From Gemmatimonadales bacterium UBA7835 (GTDB lineage: Bacteria; Gemmatimonadota; Gemmatimonadetes; Longimicrobiales; Gaopeijiaceae), in NCBI GenBank assembly GCA_002500925.1, contig DLTN01000116.1, positions 119,188 to 170,272 of the forward strand: a stretch of 51,085 nt of DNA, read 5' to 3'. This document shows positions 1 through 7,771 of this stretch, piece after piece (the stretch's first letter is position 1; every line of letters starts with the position of its first letter). The translations under genes were made by a program, and so were the position numbers. Below the pieces are notes generated by a model. That model was not told the origin of the DNA. It ran no database searches and saw nothing but the letters and a program-made list of their open reading frames with translations.

Positions 1-2
1 TA

Positions 3-635
3 AAGATCTTAGAGGGCACGGTCGCCAGCGTGCCTCCCCAGGGTGGGAGGAAACACCCACAGCAGGAATACATCCAGATCGACACCAAGAACATCCTCTT
101 CATATGCGGAGGGGCATTCGATGGTATGGAAGAGATCATTGAGGCACGAGTGGGAAGCAAGGCGATCGGGTTCACCGATGACGAAGCAAAAAACCATCCT
201 GGCCCGAGCGAAAGTCTTGGTCTAATGGAGTTTGTTGAACCGGGAGATCTGCAGAAGTATGGAATCATTCCAGAACTCGTGGGACGCCTGCCAGTAAGCG
301 TGCACCTGAATGAGCTAGATGAAGCTGCCCTTGTTCGTATCCTCCAGGAGCCAAGGAACGCCCTAGTGAAGCAGTACGAAAAGATGTTCGAGCTGGAAGA
401 CATACGACTGATCTTCGATCCGGAAGCCATTCTTTCTATTGCTCGCAAAACACTAGAGCGCAGTACGGGAGCTCGTGGCCTGCGCTCTATCATCGAATCC
501 GTCATGCGCGATATCATGTTCGAGCTGCCGTCACGAAATGATGTGAGCGAAGTAGTAATTACTAGAGAGTGTGTTGAATCCGGAGCCCAGCCCCTCCTTG
601 TCCTGCATCAGGGAGACCAGGCTCTAGAGGCCTAA
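3..635 (+). CDS. clpX: ATP-dependent Clp protease ATP-binding subunit ClpX (3' part)
   Basis: ClpX is the AAA+ unfoldase that feeds substrates to the ClpP peptidase in the cytoplasm. The frame is open to the left edge, so the N-terminal zinc-binding domain and Walker A/B lie outside the window. The first visible residues, KILEGTVASVPPQGGRKHP, are the conserved ClpX stretch after Walker B. They are followed by ILFICGGAFDGME (sensor 1 region), the PELVGRLPV arginine-finger region and the sensor 2 motif TGARGLRSI. The tail PLLVLHQGDQALEA is a normal ClpX end. A GTG at 30 lies inside the conserved core and is not the start. The gene is followed by lon on the same strand after about 140 bases, a common protease pairing. 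The identification is firm; only the C-terminal ~210 residues are present. Confidence 0.96.
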   Translation, partial: KILEGTVASVPPQGGRKHPQQEYIQIDTKNILFICGGAFDGMEEIIEARVGSKAIGFTDDEAKNHPGPSESLGLMEFVEPGDLQKYGIIPELVGRLPVSVHLNELDEAALVRILQEPRNALVKQYEKMFELEDIRLIFDPEAILSIARKTLERSTGARGLRSIIESVMRDIMFELPSRNDVSEVVITRECVESGAQPLLVLHQGDQALEA

Positions 636-773
636 GGGCAGGCGTTACCGGTCCGAGCAGTAACAAAGCCCACAGAGGCCGCCGCTCCTGAGCTCTTCCC
701 TTTTGCGTCCCGGCTACACGACGTACGATACGCCGTCCACAGTTGAAACTCAGGGCTCCGAGACCATTACCCG

Positions 774-3212
774 GTGTCCGCCGACCAAACGTGTATGCCC
801 ACGCTGACTCGGGCCGAAGATTATGTAGAAGTCCCTGCTCGGCTTCCGGTGGTCGCGCTAAGAGACCTCGTCTTCTTTCCATACATCGTGCTCCCGATCC
901 TGATCGGGAGACAAAGGTCGATGACCGCCCTGCGTGAGGCTCAAGACAACGAAGGGCTTGTTCTCCTTGTTACTCAGAAAGACCCTAGCGTCGACGATCC
1001 GGGCGGAAACGAACTCTTCAGGGTTGGGACGATCGCCAGGATCATCCAGGTCACTCAACTCCCGGACAGCACATCTCGAGTGGTACTCGAGGGACTGGGG
1101 AGAGCTAGGATCAAACGACTAACGACCACGACAGCAGCACTCAGGGCAAACGTAGAGCTCCTACTCAGTAGTGAGATAGAAAACTCCGAATCCCTTGGGG
1201 ATTCTGATATAAGTGCGGAGTTAAGTGAACTAAGTGAAACGGTGCGACAACTATGCGATGACTATGCGCACCTCCATGAGCGGATCCCCCACGAGTTCAC
1301 TAACACGCTATCGACCATCAATGACCGCGTGCACTTCGCACATATCGTGGCAGGTCACCTGATCGTTCCGGCCATAGAGAAGCAAGAGATTCTTGAGGGA
1401 GTTCTAGTACAGGACCAGCTCTCGGCACTCCGAGAAATGCTCGTCCGCGAGATTGAGATTTTACGTATTGAGAGAAAACTCGACCGGCAAATCCAACTCC
1501 ATATGGGAGGCGATTGGAATCCTTTCGATCTGTCTCCGAAGGGGGCAACATCAAGAGACCAGGATTCCGAGCGTGAAGAGTGGGAGGAGATCGCAGACCA
1601 GATCGAGGAAGCGGGTCTTCCTGAGCACGTGTCTCTACGTGCAGATAAAGAGCTCAACCGCTTGCGGAAACTGAACCCGGTTGCACCCGAAGCCGCTGTC
1701 ATCCGTACCCACTTGGACTGGATGATTTCGCTTCCTTGGAACCAGCGTTCGAAAGATAACCTGAGCGTGGCGCACGCCTCCGCGACTCTAGACTCGGGAC
1801 ACTTTGGACTGGGTGAAGTGAAGGATCGGATTCTGGAACATGTCGCTGTTCTTTCTCTAGTGCGTGAGATGCGCGGCCCAATACTGTGCCTCGTGGGACC
1901 GCCTGGGGTCGGAAAAACATCACTGGGGAGCAGTATCGCCCGAGCATTAGACCGAGAATTTGTTAGCGTCAGTCTTGGCGGCGTACGAGATGAGGCTGAA
2001 ATCAGAGGACACCGCCGCACCTACGTTGGGGCCCTACCCGGAAGAATTATCCAAGGAATGAGAAGAAGTGGAACTCGCAACCCGGTGTTCTTGCTGGACG
2101 AAATAGACAAAATGGCTCGTGACTTCCATGGAGACCCAGGTTCCGCTCTTCTAGAAGTTCTTGACCCAACACAGAACAAGTCATTTACGGATCACTATCT
2201 GGAGCTAGAGTACGACCTATCAGACGTCCTCTTCATCGCGACCGCAAATACCCTACAGGACATACCTGATCCCCTGCGCGATCGGATGGAGGTCATTCGG
2301 TTACCCGGATACTTGGACACCGAAAAGAGAGAGATCGCAAAGCGCTTCCTCTGGCCGAGACAGAAAACGCAACACGGGCTTAAAGAGAGGCCAATCGTAT
2401 TCTCAGATGAAGCAATTCACGAGATCATTGGCAGGTACACTAGAGAGGCAGGAGTTAGGGAACTGAACCGCCGACTCTCGCGTATTGCGAGAAAGCTGGC
2501 CCGTGCGGTCGCTGATGGGGACATCCCTGGTGGAGTCTTGGATAAGAAGGACCTAAGAGACCTCCTGGGACCACCAACATATCAAGCTGTAGACCGCGAT
2601 GACGACAAAGACCGAATAGGTATCGCTAATGGGCTCGCATGGACGTCGGTCGGAGGCGAAGTCATGGATGTTGAAGTCGCCATTGTGGCGGGTAGTGGAA
2701 CTTTGCGTCTGACAGGTACTCTCGGGGATGTAATGAAGGAATCCGCTCAAGCGGCGGTAACTTACGCCCGCTCACGCGCTTCCGTGCTGGGACTCGACCC
2801 CCAATTCCACAAAAAGTTTGATATCCACATTCATATACCCGAAGGTGCTACCCCCAAAGATGGACCTTCTGCTGGAATCACAATCGCCGCGGCACTGATC
2901 TCTGCACTGACGGACATCCCCACCCAGGGCGATATAGCGATGACGGGTGAGATCACACTACGAGGTCGCGTTATAGGAGTGGGCGGTGTAAAAGAGAAAG
3001 CGGTAGCAGCCCTTAGGAGCGGAATGACCCGCGTAGTGCTCCCCGCGGCAAATGAAAGCGATCTGGAGACCCTACCTCAGGAAGTACTCGAAGCCGTGCA
3101 ATTCGATCTCGTAAGAACGATGGACGAAGTCATGACCGCAGTACTCACTCGACTTCCCATCCGAGGGCGCACAGAGGAGAAGAATGTGGGACTGTCGGCG
3201 CCGCACGGATGA
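774..3212 (+). CDS. lon: ATP-dependent protease La (Lon)
   Basis: Lon is the cytoplasmic AAA+ serine protease that degrades damaged and regulatory proteins. The 812-residue frame has the full family layout. An N-terminal substrate domain begins near LPVVALRDLVFFPY. Walker A is GPPGVGKTS (about residues 374-382), Walker B is VFLLDEIDKM (about 438-447), and the C-terminal peptidase domain carries the Ser-Lys dyad in PKDGPSAGIT (Ser699) and GGVKEKAVAA (Lys742). The 43-residue spacing between Ser and Lys matches E. coli Ser679/Lys722. The start is uncertain: GTG at 774 gives 21 extra residues before the conserved domain, and ATG at 795 is an alternative; neither has a clear ribosome binding site. 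The stop codon overlaps the engB start (ATGA), so the two are probably translationally coupled. Confidence 0.96.
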   Translation: MSADQTCMPTLTRAEDYVEVPARLPVVALRDLVFFPYIVLPILIGRQRSMTALREAQDNEGLVLLVTQKDPSVDDPGGNELFRVGTIARIIQVTQLPDSTSRVVLEGLGRARIKRLTTTTAALRANVELLLSSEIENSESLGDSDISAELSELSETVRQLCDDYAHLHERIPHEFTNTLSTINDRVHFAHIVAGHLIVPAIEKQEILEGVLVQDQLSALREMLVREIEILRIERKLDRQIQLHMGGDWNPFDLSPKGATSRDQDSEREEWEEIADQIEEAGLPEHVSLRADKELNRLRKLNPVAPEAAVIRTHLDWMISLPWNQRSKDNLSVAHASATLDSGHFGLGEVKDRILEHVAVLSLVREMRGPILCLVGPPGVGKTSLGSSIARALDREFVSVSLGGVRDEAEIRGHRRTYVGALPGRIIQGMRRSGTRNPVFLLDEIDKMARDFHGDPGSALLEVLDPTQNKSFTDHYLELEYDLSDVLFIATANTLQDIPDPLRDRMEVIRLPGYLDTEKREIAKRFLWPRQKTQHGLKERPIVFSDEAIHEIIGRYTREAGVRELNRRLSRIARKLARAVADGDIPGGVLDKKDLRDLLGPPTYQAVDRDDDKDRIGIANGLAWTSVGGEVMDVEVAIVAGSGTLRLTGTLGDVMKESAQAAVTYARSRASVLGLDPQFHKKFDIHIHIPEGATPKDGPSAGITIAAALISALTDIPTQGDIAMTGEITLRGRVIGVGGVKEKAVAALRSGMTRVVLPAANESDLETLPQEVLEAVQFDLVRTMDEVMTAVLTRLPIRGRTEEKNVGLSAPHG

Positions 3213-3805
3213 AAATCCGATCTGTAACGTACGCAGGGACTATTGCAAAGCGTGACGGACCAGCGCCAGGAACACTGGCACAGGTGGCATTTTCGGGCAG
3301 GTCGAACGTAGGTAAGTCATCCCTGATCAATACCCTTCTCCAGCGCACTCGAAGCAAGATAGCACACGTCTCCGCTACGCCAGGTAAGACACAAGCGCTG
3401 AATTTTTATGAGGTCAACGAAGACTTCTACCTGGTCGATCTTCCGGGCTATGGATACGCTAGAGTTCCGGAGAAGATGCGGGAGGCCTGGGGTGATCTGA
3501 TCGACTGGTATCTGGGTGAATCCAAGAGCGTTCGAGGGGTAGTTCATCTCGTGGATGGCCGCCACAAGCCGACTGCACACGACCTCCGCATGATAGAGTA
3601 TCTGGCCACCGTCGGATTACCGACGCTCGTCGTTCTCACAAAATTTGACAAATTAAAGAGAAGTGAGCGGCAGACCGCGGTCACTCGAGCTCTTGAGACT
3701 CTCGGAGTAGATGAATCTCAGCTCTTACCCTTTTCTTCTAAAACGGGCGAAGGCAGGGACGACTTACTCGCCGCACTCGAAGGGCTTATAAAGCAAGAGA
3801 GATGA
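3209..3805 (+). CDS. engB: Ribosome-biogenesis GTPase EngB/YsxC
   Basis: A 198-residue TRAFAC-class GTPase of the YihA/YsxC/EngB family, needed for late assembly of the large ribosomal subunit. All G motifs are visible: G1 GRSNVGKSS (about residues 31-39), the G2 region around TPGKTQ, G3 DLPGYGYA, G4 TKFDK and G5 SSKTG. The length is typical. ATG at 3209 overlaps the lon stop by four bases, and the engB stop in turn overlaps the next ATG at 3802 by four bases. The three genes are therefore very likely one coupled transcript. The lon-engB arrangement is also seen in Firmicutes. Confidence 0.96.
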   Translation: MKIRSVTYAGTIAKRDGPAPGTLAQVAFSGRSNVGKSSLINTLLQRTRSKIAHVSATPGKTQALNFYEVNEDFYLVDLPGYGYARVPEKMREAWGDLIDWYLGESKSVRGVVHLVDGRHKPTAHDLRMIEYLATVGLPTLVVLTKFDKLKRSERQTAVTRALETLGVDESQLLPFSSKTGEGRDDLLAALEGLIKQER

Positions 3806-4467
3806 ACCTGAAAACAAGTTTCGGCAAAGCCTCACGCAGACACCGTAAACACTCGCGTTCTAGAGTCCTTTGCGTGTCTTCTGCCCTCGGGATGGCTTTC
3901 GCCACTGCCGCATGTGTTATCGCACCCGCGGCAGTTGGGTCAGAGTCGATCAATCCCACTTCAGTCATGCCCCCAACAGGACACGGCTCACTACTGCAGA
4001 CCGAGGTCTCAATGTCCCTGGTCAGTCGGGATCTTCAAATACTGGTAACGCCGCTTGAGGAAAGCGTGATACGCGTTACAGCTCCTGACACAGAAAATCG
4101 ATTACGGGGAATCGCGGCTTCGCATCGGGCGTCGCTTCCGCAAGGAGGACAACTCTTTTTGGTCTCCTTCTACACCAACCAAGCTGATGTAGCGTTTGTC
4201 CCAGAGGAAATCCAGATCATAGCACGAGAACTCAGAGTGCTCCCCACCGGTATTGCTCCGGTCACCCCAGGATGGGGACAAAGACGCGTGCTCCAGCGCC
4301 AGACGGAGCTAGCCGTTTACGCCTTCCCGTCTGACATTAATCTCGAATCCGAACTCGTCCTAGTTTACGGTTTTGAACGGACGAATTCTTGGAGCAATGT
4401 CTTAACCCGTATTCAATCAGAACGTGCTCGAGCACGAGCACGAGCCAGTGGGACGAACGAACATTGA
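3802..4467 (+). CDS. Hypothetical exported protein coupled to engB
   Basis: I do not recognise a named family. The 221-residue product starts at an ATG overlapping the engB stop by 4 nt. The first ~25 residues are rich in Arg/Lys and are followed by a hydrophobic stretch (VLCVSSALGMAFATAACVIAPAAVG), so it is probably exported. ATAAC is a weak lipobox because the usual Leu/Val/Ile is absent, so a lipoprotein call is not secure. The middle (about residues 65-190) looks like a compact beta-rich domain with alternating hydrophobic residues and no catalytic signature. The tail ends in an Arg-Ala repeat (ERARARARA) encoded by a short GAGCAC-type direct repeat. Coupling to a ribosome-assembly GTPase does not by itself suggest a function. 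Confidence 0.75.
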   Translation: MNLKTSFGKASRRHRKHSRSRVLCVSSALGMAFATAACVIAPAAVGSESINPTSVMPPTGHGSLLQTEVSMSLVSRDLQILVTPLEESVIRVTAPDTENRLRGIAASHRASLPQGGQLFLVSFYTNQADVAFVPEEIQIIARELRVLPTGIAPVTPGWGQRRVLQRQTELAVYAFPSDINLESELVLVYGFERTNSWSNVLTRIQSERARARARASGTNEH

Positions 4468-4505
4468 GGACGAAAACATGGACACCTAGAAGACAATGAA
4501 GAGGC

Positions 4506-6080
4506 TTATAGGTCCAATCCATAGCGAGAGATCTTCCGATATAGCGTGCGCTCCCCAATGCCGAGCAACTCAGCTGCCTTCCGGCGATTTCCGGAGACCT
4601 CACGCAGTGCTGCCCCAATCGCCGCACTCTCCATGTCGTGTATCGTCATTCCATGACGATACACGACAACCTCTCGGTCTTCGAGCTCATCCTTAACCAC
4701 AGGCTCAACCACACCAGGCACATAGGCAGGGATTTCAATTCCTGCTGACATAGGACCACCTTGAGTGCCGACTGAGCCGAGCAACGCCTCGGTGAGTTCT
4801 CCCTCGGCTATACCACCTCGGTAAGCCTCAAAGTCACGACGAAGATCATCCATATCAACGCGCAACTCGACTAGTGTGCGGAAAACGAACTCGAGTTCGG
4901 GGCGGACACTAGATCCAACACGCGCTGCTACATCCTCAGACTGTCGAAGCGCCACAGGAAGCAGTGAGATCTTCCCACCTCGAACTTCCTCAGGGAGGTC
5001 TTCTGGTCGAATTATACGTCTTGGGGCAAGCACCACCATCGATTCTACGAGATTGCGCAGCTCACGGATGTTGCCCGGCCAATTGTAGTCAACAAGGATC
5101 TGCATAGCATCCGGTGATATCCCCGGAAACGACTGATCATTTTGATCCGAGACATCGCGCACGAATTCCTCAATCAAAAGGGGAATATCTTCCCGACGCT
5201 CCCGTAATGCTGGCAACTCGATCCCGAGAACGTTGAGCCGGAAGTAGAGGTCACGCCTAAACTCTCCGATCGAGACAAGCTGTCTGAGATCCTGATTCGT
5301 CGCAGCCAGGATTCGAACATCGACGTTGATAGCGATTTCCCCACCTACTCGATGGAACTCCCTCTGCTCCAGCACCCGCAACAGCTTGGTCTGAGTCGCC
5401 AACGGCATCTCACCCAGCTCATCGAGGAAGATTGTGCCTCCATCTGCAAGCTCGAAAAGGCCCTTTCGCGAATCTATCGCGCCTGTAAAGGCCCCTTTCT
5501 CATGACCAAAAAGCTCCGATTCTAGGAGCGTCTCAGATAGGGCAGCCACATTGACCCCGATGAAGGGCTTATGCCGACGTGGAGATAGAGCGTGGATCCC
5601 GCGCGCAACCAGCTCCTTGCCCGTCCCAGACTCTCCAGTCACTAGCACAGTTGAAGATACAGGAGCTATCTGCACGACCCGTTCCAGAACCTGTCGCATG
5701 GCGTCGGTCTGGCCAACGATACCGGTGAGCGAACGCAGTCTTTGTCGCTCGATGGCCCTCCTGCACAGAAGTACAACATCATCCAGATCTCCCGTCTCAT
5801 TGAACACCTCATCGAAGCATTCAAGGCTTTGTTCCCCATCAACGACTGGCTCTAGGGCAAATACGGGGATGTGCAACTCGTCCTTCGCATACTTAGCAAG
5901 CATGCTCTTACCGCTGTCATCGCGGCCTGTCACCACAAGAACCGTCGGCACATCCGATCCAGTAATCTTTTCGGTCGGCGTAACGAGATCGGTTTCATAT
6001 CCGACCTCCTCGAATCGAGTGCGAAGCTCACCTGCTACCGGAAGATTGTGAGTCGAAATCAGAACACAGCCCTCACTCAT
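4506..6080 (-). CDS. Sigma-54-dependent transcriptional activator with degenerate receiver domain
   Basis: An NtrC-family enhancer-binding protein of 524 residues. The central AAA+ domain has Walker A GESGTGKEL, the sigma-54 contact loop GAFTGA, Walker B FLDELGEM and the FRRDLYFRLNV and NWPGNIREL motifs. A Fis-type helix-turn-helix ends the protein (NRRKAAELLGIGERTLYRKI). The N-terminal ~120 residues sit where a receiver should be, but the acidic pair is replaced by STHN, the phospho-acceptor region reads VLVVTGRDD with no Asp at the usual strand end, and the conserved Lys is not evident. It is therefore probably not controlled by classical phosphorylation. A linker of about 110 residues with a coiled-coil-like stretch lies before the HTH. 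ATG at 6080 is chosen over upstream GTG/ATG codons because AGGAGG lies eight bases before it. It is last in the run and overlaps moaB by 8 nt. Target promoters are unknown. Confidence 0.9.
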   Translation of the reverse strand: MSEGCVLISTHNLPVAGELRTRFEEVGYETDLVTPTEKITGSDVPTVLVVTGRDDSGKSMLAKYAKDELHIPVFALEPVVDGEQSLECFDEVFNETGDLDDVVLLCRRAIERQRLRSLTGIVGQTDAMRQVLERVVQIAPVSSTVLVTGESGTGKELVARGIHALSPRRHKPFIGVNVAALSETLLESELFGHEKGAFTGAIDSRKGLFELADGGTIFLDELGEMPLATQTKLLRVLEQREFHRVGGEIAINVDVRILAATNQDLRQLVSIGEFRRDLYFRLNVLGIELPALRERREDIPLLIEEFVRDVSDQNDQSFPGISPDAMQILVDYNWPGNIRELRNLVESMVVLAPRRIIRPEDLPEEVRGGKISLLPVALRQSEDVAARVGSSVRPELEFVFRTLVELRVDMDDLRRDFEAYRGGIAEGELTEALLGSVGTQGGPMSAGIEIPAYVPGVVEPVVKDELEDREVVVYRHGMTIHDMESAAIGAALREVSGNRRKAAELLGIGERTLYRKISRYGLDL

Positions 6081-6600
6081 TGTCATCACCTCCTATCCCA
6101 TGAGGTGCATCGTCGCCACGTAACAGGGCAATCGCATGGTCGACAACCGATTCCAACACGGCCAGGCTGTCCGATACCCCACCTGGGCTACCTGGACAGT
6201 TGACGATCAATGTTCGTCCGCGAATTCCTGCCACACCACGCGCAATAATTGAGTACGGCGTAGCGTTTAGCCCCTTTCTTCGGATCTCTTCAGCAATCCC
6301 GGGGGCCTCCCGATCCAACACGGCCCGCGTTGCCTCAGGAGTTACATCGCGCCGTGTGAAACCCGTCCCACCGGTGGTGATGATCAGATCCATTCCATCA
6401 TCCGCCCACTGGGTCAGGAGCGAAACAATAGCGGACGTTTCGTCGGGTACGATGGAATACTCATGTACTCGGTATTCCCTCGCTTTACACCACTCTACGA
6501 TTCGTGGGCCACTCACGTCCTCGCGGACTCCGGCCGATGAACGATCGCTGACCGTTAGGACTCCCACCGCAGGAGTTGGATCCAGGGGTATTGTGCTCAT
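6073..6600 (-). CDS. moaB: Molybdenum cofactor biosynthesis protein MoaB/MogA-type
   Basis: A 175-residue protein of the MoaB/Mog family, which acts on molybdopterin (adenylylation in the MogA type) during molybdenum cofactor synthesis. The signature TTGGTGFTRRDVTPEAT and the distal NCPGSPGG loop are both present. The start at ATG 6600 (MSTIPLDPT) is preceded by GAGG seven bases upstream. A longer reading up to 6669 would run back into gcvT and adds no conserved sequence. It lies 10 bases after gcvT and overlaps the sigma-54 activator by 8 bases. No other Moco genes are in the window. MoaB and MogA are hard to separate from sequence alone. Confidence 0.88.
   Translation of the reverse strand: MSTIPLDPTPAVGVLTVSDRSSAGVREDVSGPRIVEWCKAREYRVHEYSIVPDETSAIVSLLTQWADDGMDLIITTGGTGFTRRDVTPEATRAVLDREAPGIAEEIRRKGLNATPYSIIARGVAGIRGRTLIVNCPGSPGGVSDSLAVLESVVDHAIALLRGDDAPHGIGGDDNE
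6089..6094 (-). promoter_or_regulatory. Strong Shine-Dalgarno deciding the start of the sigma-54 activator
   Basis: On the minus strand AGGAGG is followed by eight bases and then ATG at 6080. Two earlier in-frame start codons (GTG 6089, ATG 6086) overlap or touch the AGGAGG and are too close to be used. The site lies inside the 3' end of moaB, which suggests translation can restart here independently of the upstream gene. Confidence 0.75.
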
Positions 6601-6610
6601 CACGGAGACC

Positions 6611-7720
6611 TCAACGCTTGATGGAGCCCTCGGTATAGAACGGGGGCCGCTGCACAACCGTGTCCACATGCCTGCCCCGCAAATTGACCTGCAATTCTGT
6701 ACCCACTTTAGAGAGGTCGACCGGCACGTATGCTAATGCCACCCCGTAACCGAGAGTTGGGCTTACAGTCCCACTCGTCACCTTACCAACGACCTCACCG
6801 TTCGCGATTACCTCATAGCCAGGTCTAGGAAAGCCTTTTCCTGTCAGCCGGAGACCAACCAGCCTGCGAGTAACGCCTTCTTTCTTCTGAGAAAGTAGAG
6901 CCTCTTGACCTACAAAATGCTCTTTACCGAGCTTCGTAACCCATCCAAGCCCCGACTCAAGCGTAGTATGCTCTTCATCGAGGTCGTTCCCGTACAAGGC
7001 ATAGCCCACCTCGAGCCTGAGCGAGTCACGTGAACCTAAGCCAGCTGGGACCAGCCCTAATCCACCACCAACATCGAGAAGGGTGGTCCATAGTTCTTCA
7101 GCTTTTTCGGCAGGGATATAAAGTTCGAAACCATCCTCACCTGTATAACCAGTGCCACTTATCACCGCAGGAACGCCAGCGACTTCTCCTTCAGCAAAAC
7201 GGTAGTATTTGACCTCATCTACATTGAGGCTCGCAAGAGGACGTAGGATTTCACGAGCACAGGGCCCCTGAAGGGCCAGAAGTGCTGTTTGGTCAGACAC
7301 ATCCGTAATTTCTACCTCAAAATCATTTGCGTGTTTAGACACCCATGCCCAATCCTTCGCCAGATTTGAGGCATTCACAACGAGCATAAATCGGTCAGGG
7401 AAACGGTAGATGATCAGATCGTCTATAACACATCCTGTCTCAAGACACATCGCTGAATACTGCGCTTGACCGACTTCGATAATCGAAGCGTCGTTCACCG
7501 AGATCCTTTGGATTAAGCCAAGGGCTTCAGGACCTCGCACGATAAATTCCCCCATGTGCGAGACGTCGAAAAGACCGGCCGTCTCTCGCACCGCGGCGTG
7601 CTCTGCCTTTATGCCAGTAGGGTATTGGACAGGCATCGAATACCCAGCGAACGGCACCATCTTAGCACCCAAGGCGACGTGTGCGTCGTTTAGTGGTGTC
7701 AGCTTCAGTGTGTCGGACAA
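6611..7720 (-). CDS. gcvT: Glycine cleavage system aminomethyltransferase (T protein)
   Basis: A 369-residue GcvT, which transfers the methylene group from the H-protein-bound aminomethyl arm to tetrahydrofolate and releases ammonia. The N-terminal pattern TPLNDAHVALGAKMVPFAGYSMPVQY and AVRETAGLFDVSHMGE are family hallmarks, as are GYTGEDGFELYIP and the C-terminal GKVTSGTVSPTLGYGVALAYV. The start is TTG at 7720, because no ATG precedes the conserved N-terminus; AAAAGG lies nine bases upstream. gcvH and gcvP are not in the window, so this gene is separated from its partners. It follows hslU after 51 bases and precedes moaB by 10. No glycine-riboswitch consensus is visible in the short gap upstream. 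Confidence 0.95.
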   Translation of the reverse strand: MSDTLKLTPLNDAHVALGAKMVPFAGYSMPVQYPTGIKAEHAAVRETAGLFDVSHMGEFIVRGPEALGLIQRISVNDASIIEVGQAQYSAMCLETGCVIDDLIIYRFPDRFMLVVNASNLAKDWAWVSKHANDFEVEITDVSDQTALLALQGPCAREILRPLASLNVDEVKYYRFAEGEVAGVPAVISGTGYTGEDGFELYIPAEKAEELWTTLLDVGGGLGLVPAGLGSRDSLRLEVGYALYGNDLDEEHTTLESGLGWVTKLGKEHFVGQEALLSQKKEGVTRRLVGLRLTGKGFPRPGYEVIANGEVVGKVTSGTVSPTLGYGVALAYVPVDLSKVGTELQVNLRGRHVDTVVQRPPFYTEGSIKR

Positions 7721-7771
7721 GGATCGACCTTTTGTTAAGTGAATAGTTGCGCCATCCTGCGCGCCACCGTC

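Noticed and set aside
30..32. GTG at 30 as the start of an independent ClpX-like gene
   Set aside because: The reading frame is open to the left edge, and the residues before the GTG match ClpX, so the gene is truncated by the window.
1355..2020. 221-residue minus-strand reading frame inside lon
   Set aside because: It is Arg/Ser-rich and lies fully antisense to conserved Lon sequence including Walker A; no family features.
7721..7771. Glycine riboswitch before gcvT
   Set aside because: Only 51 bases separate hslU and gcvT, with no tandem glycine aptamer consensus.
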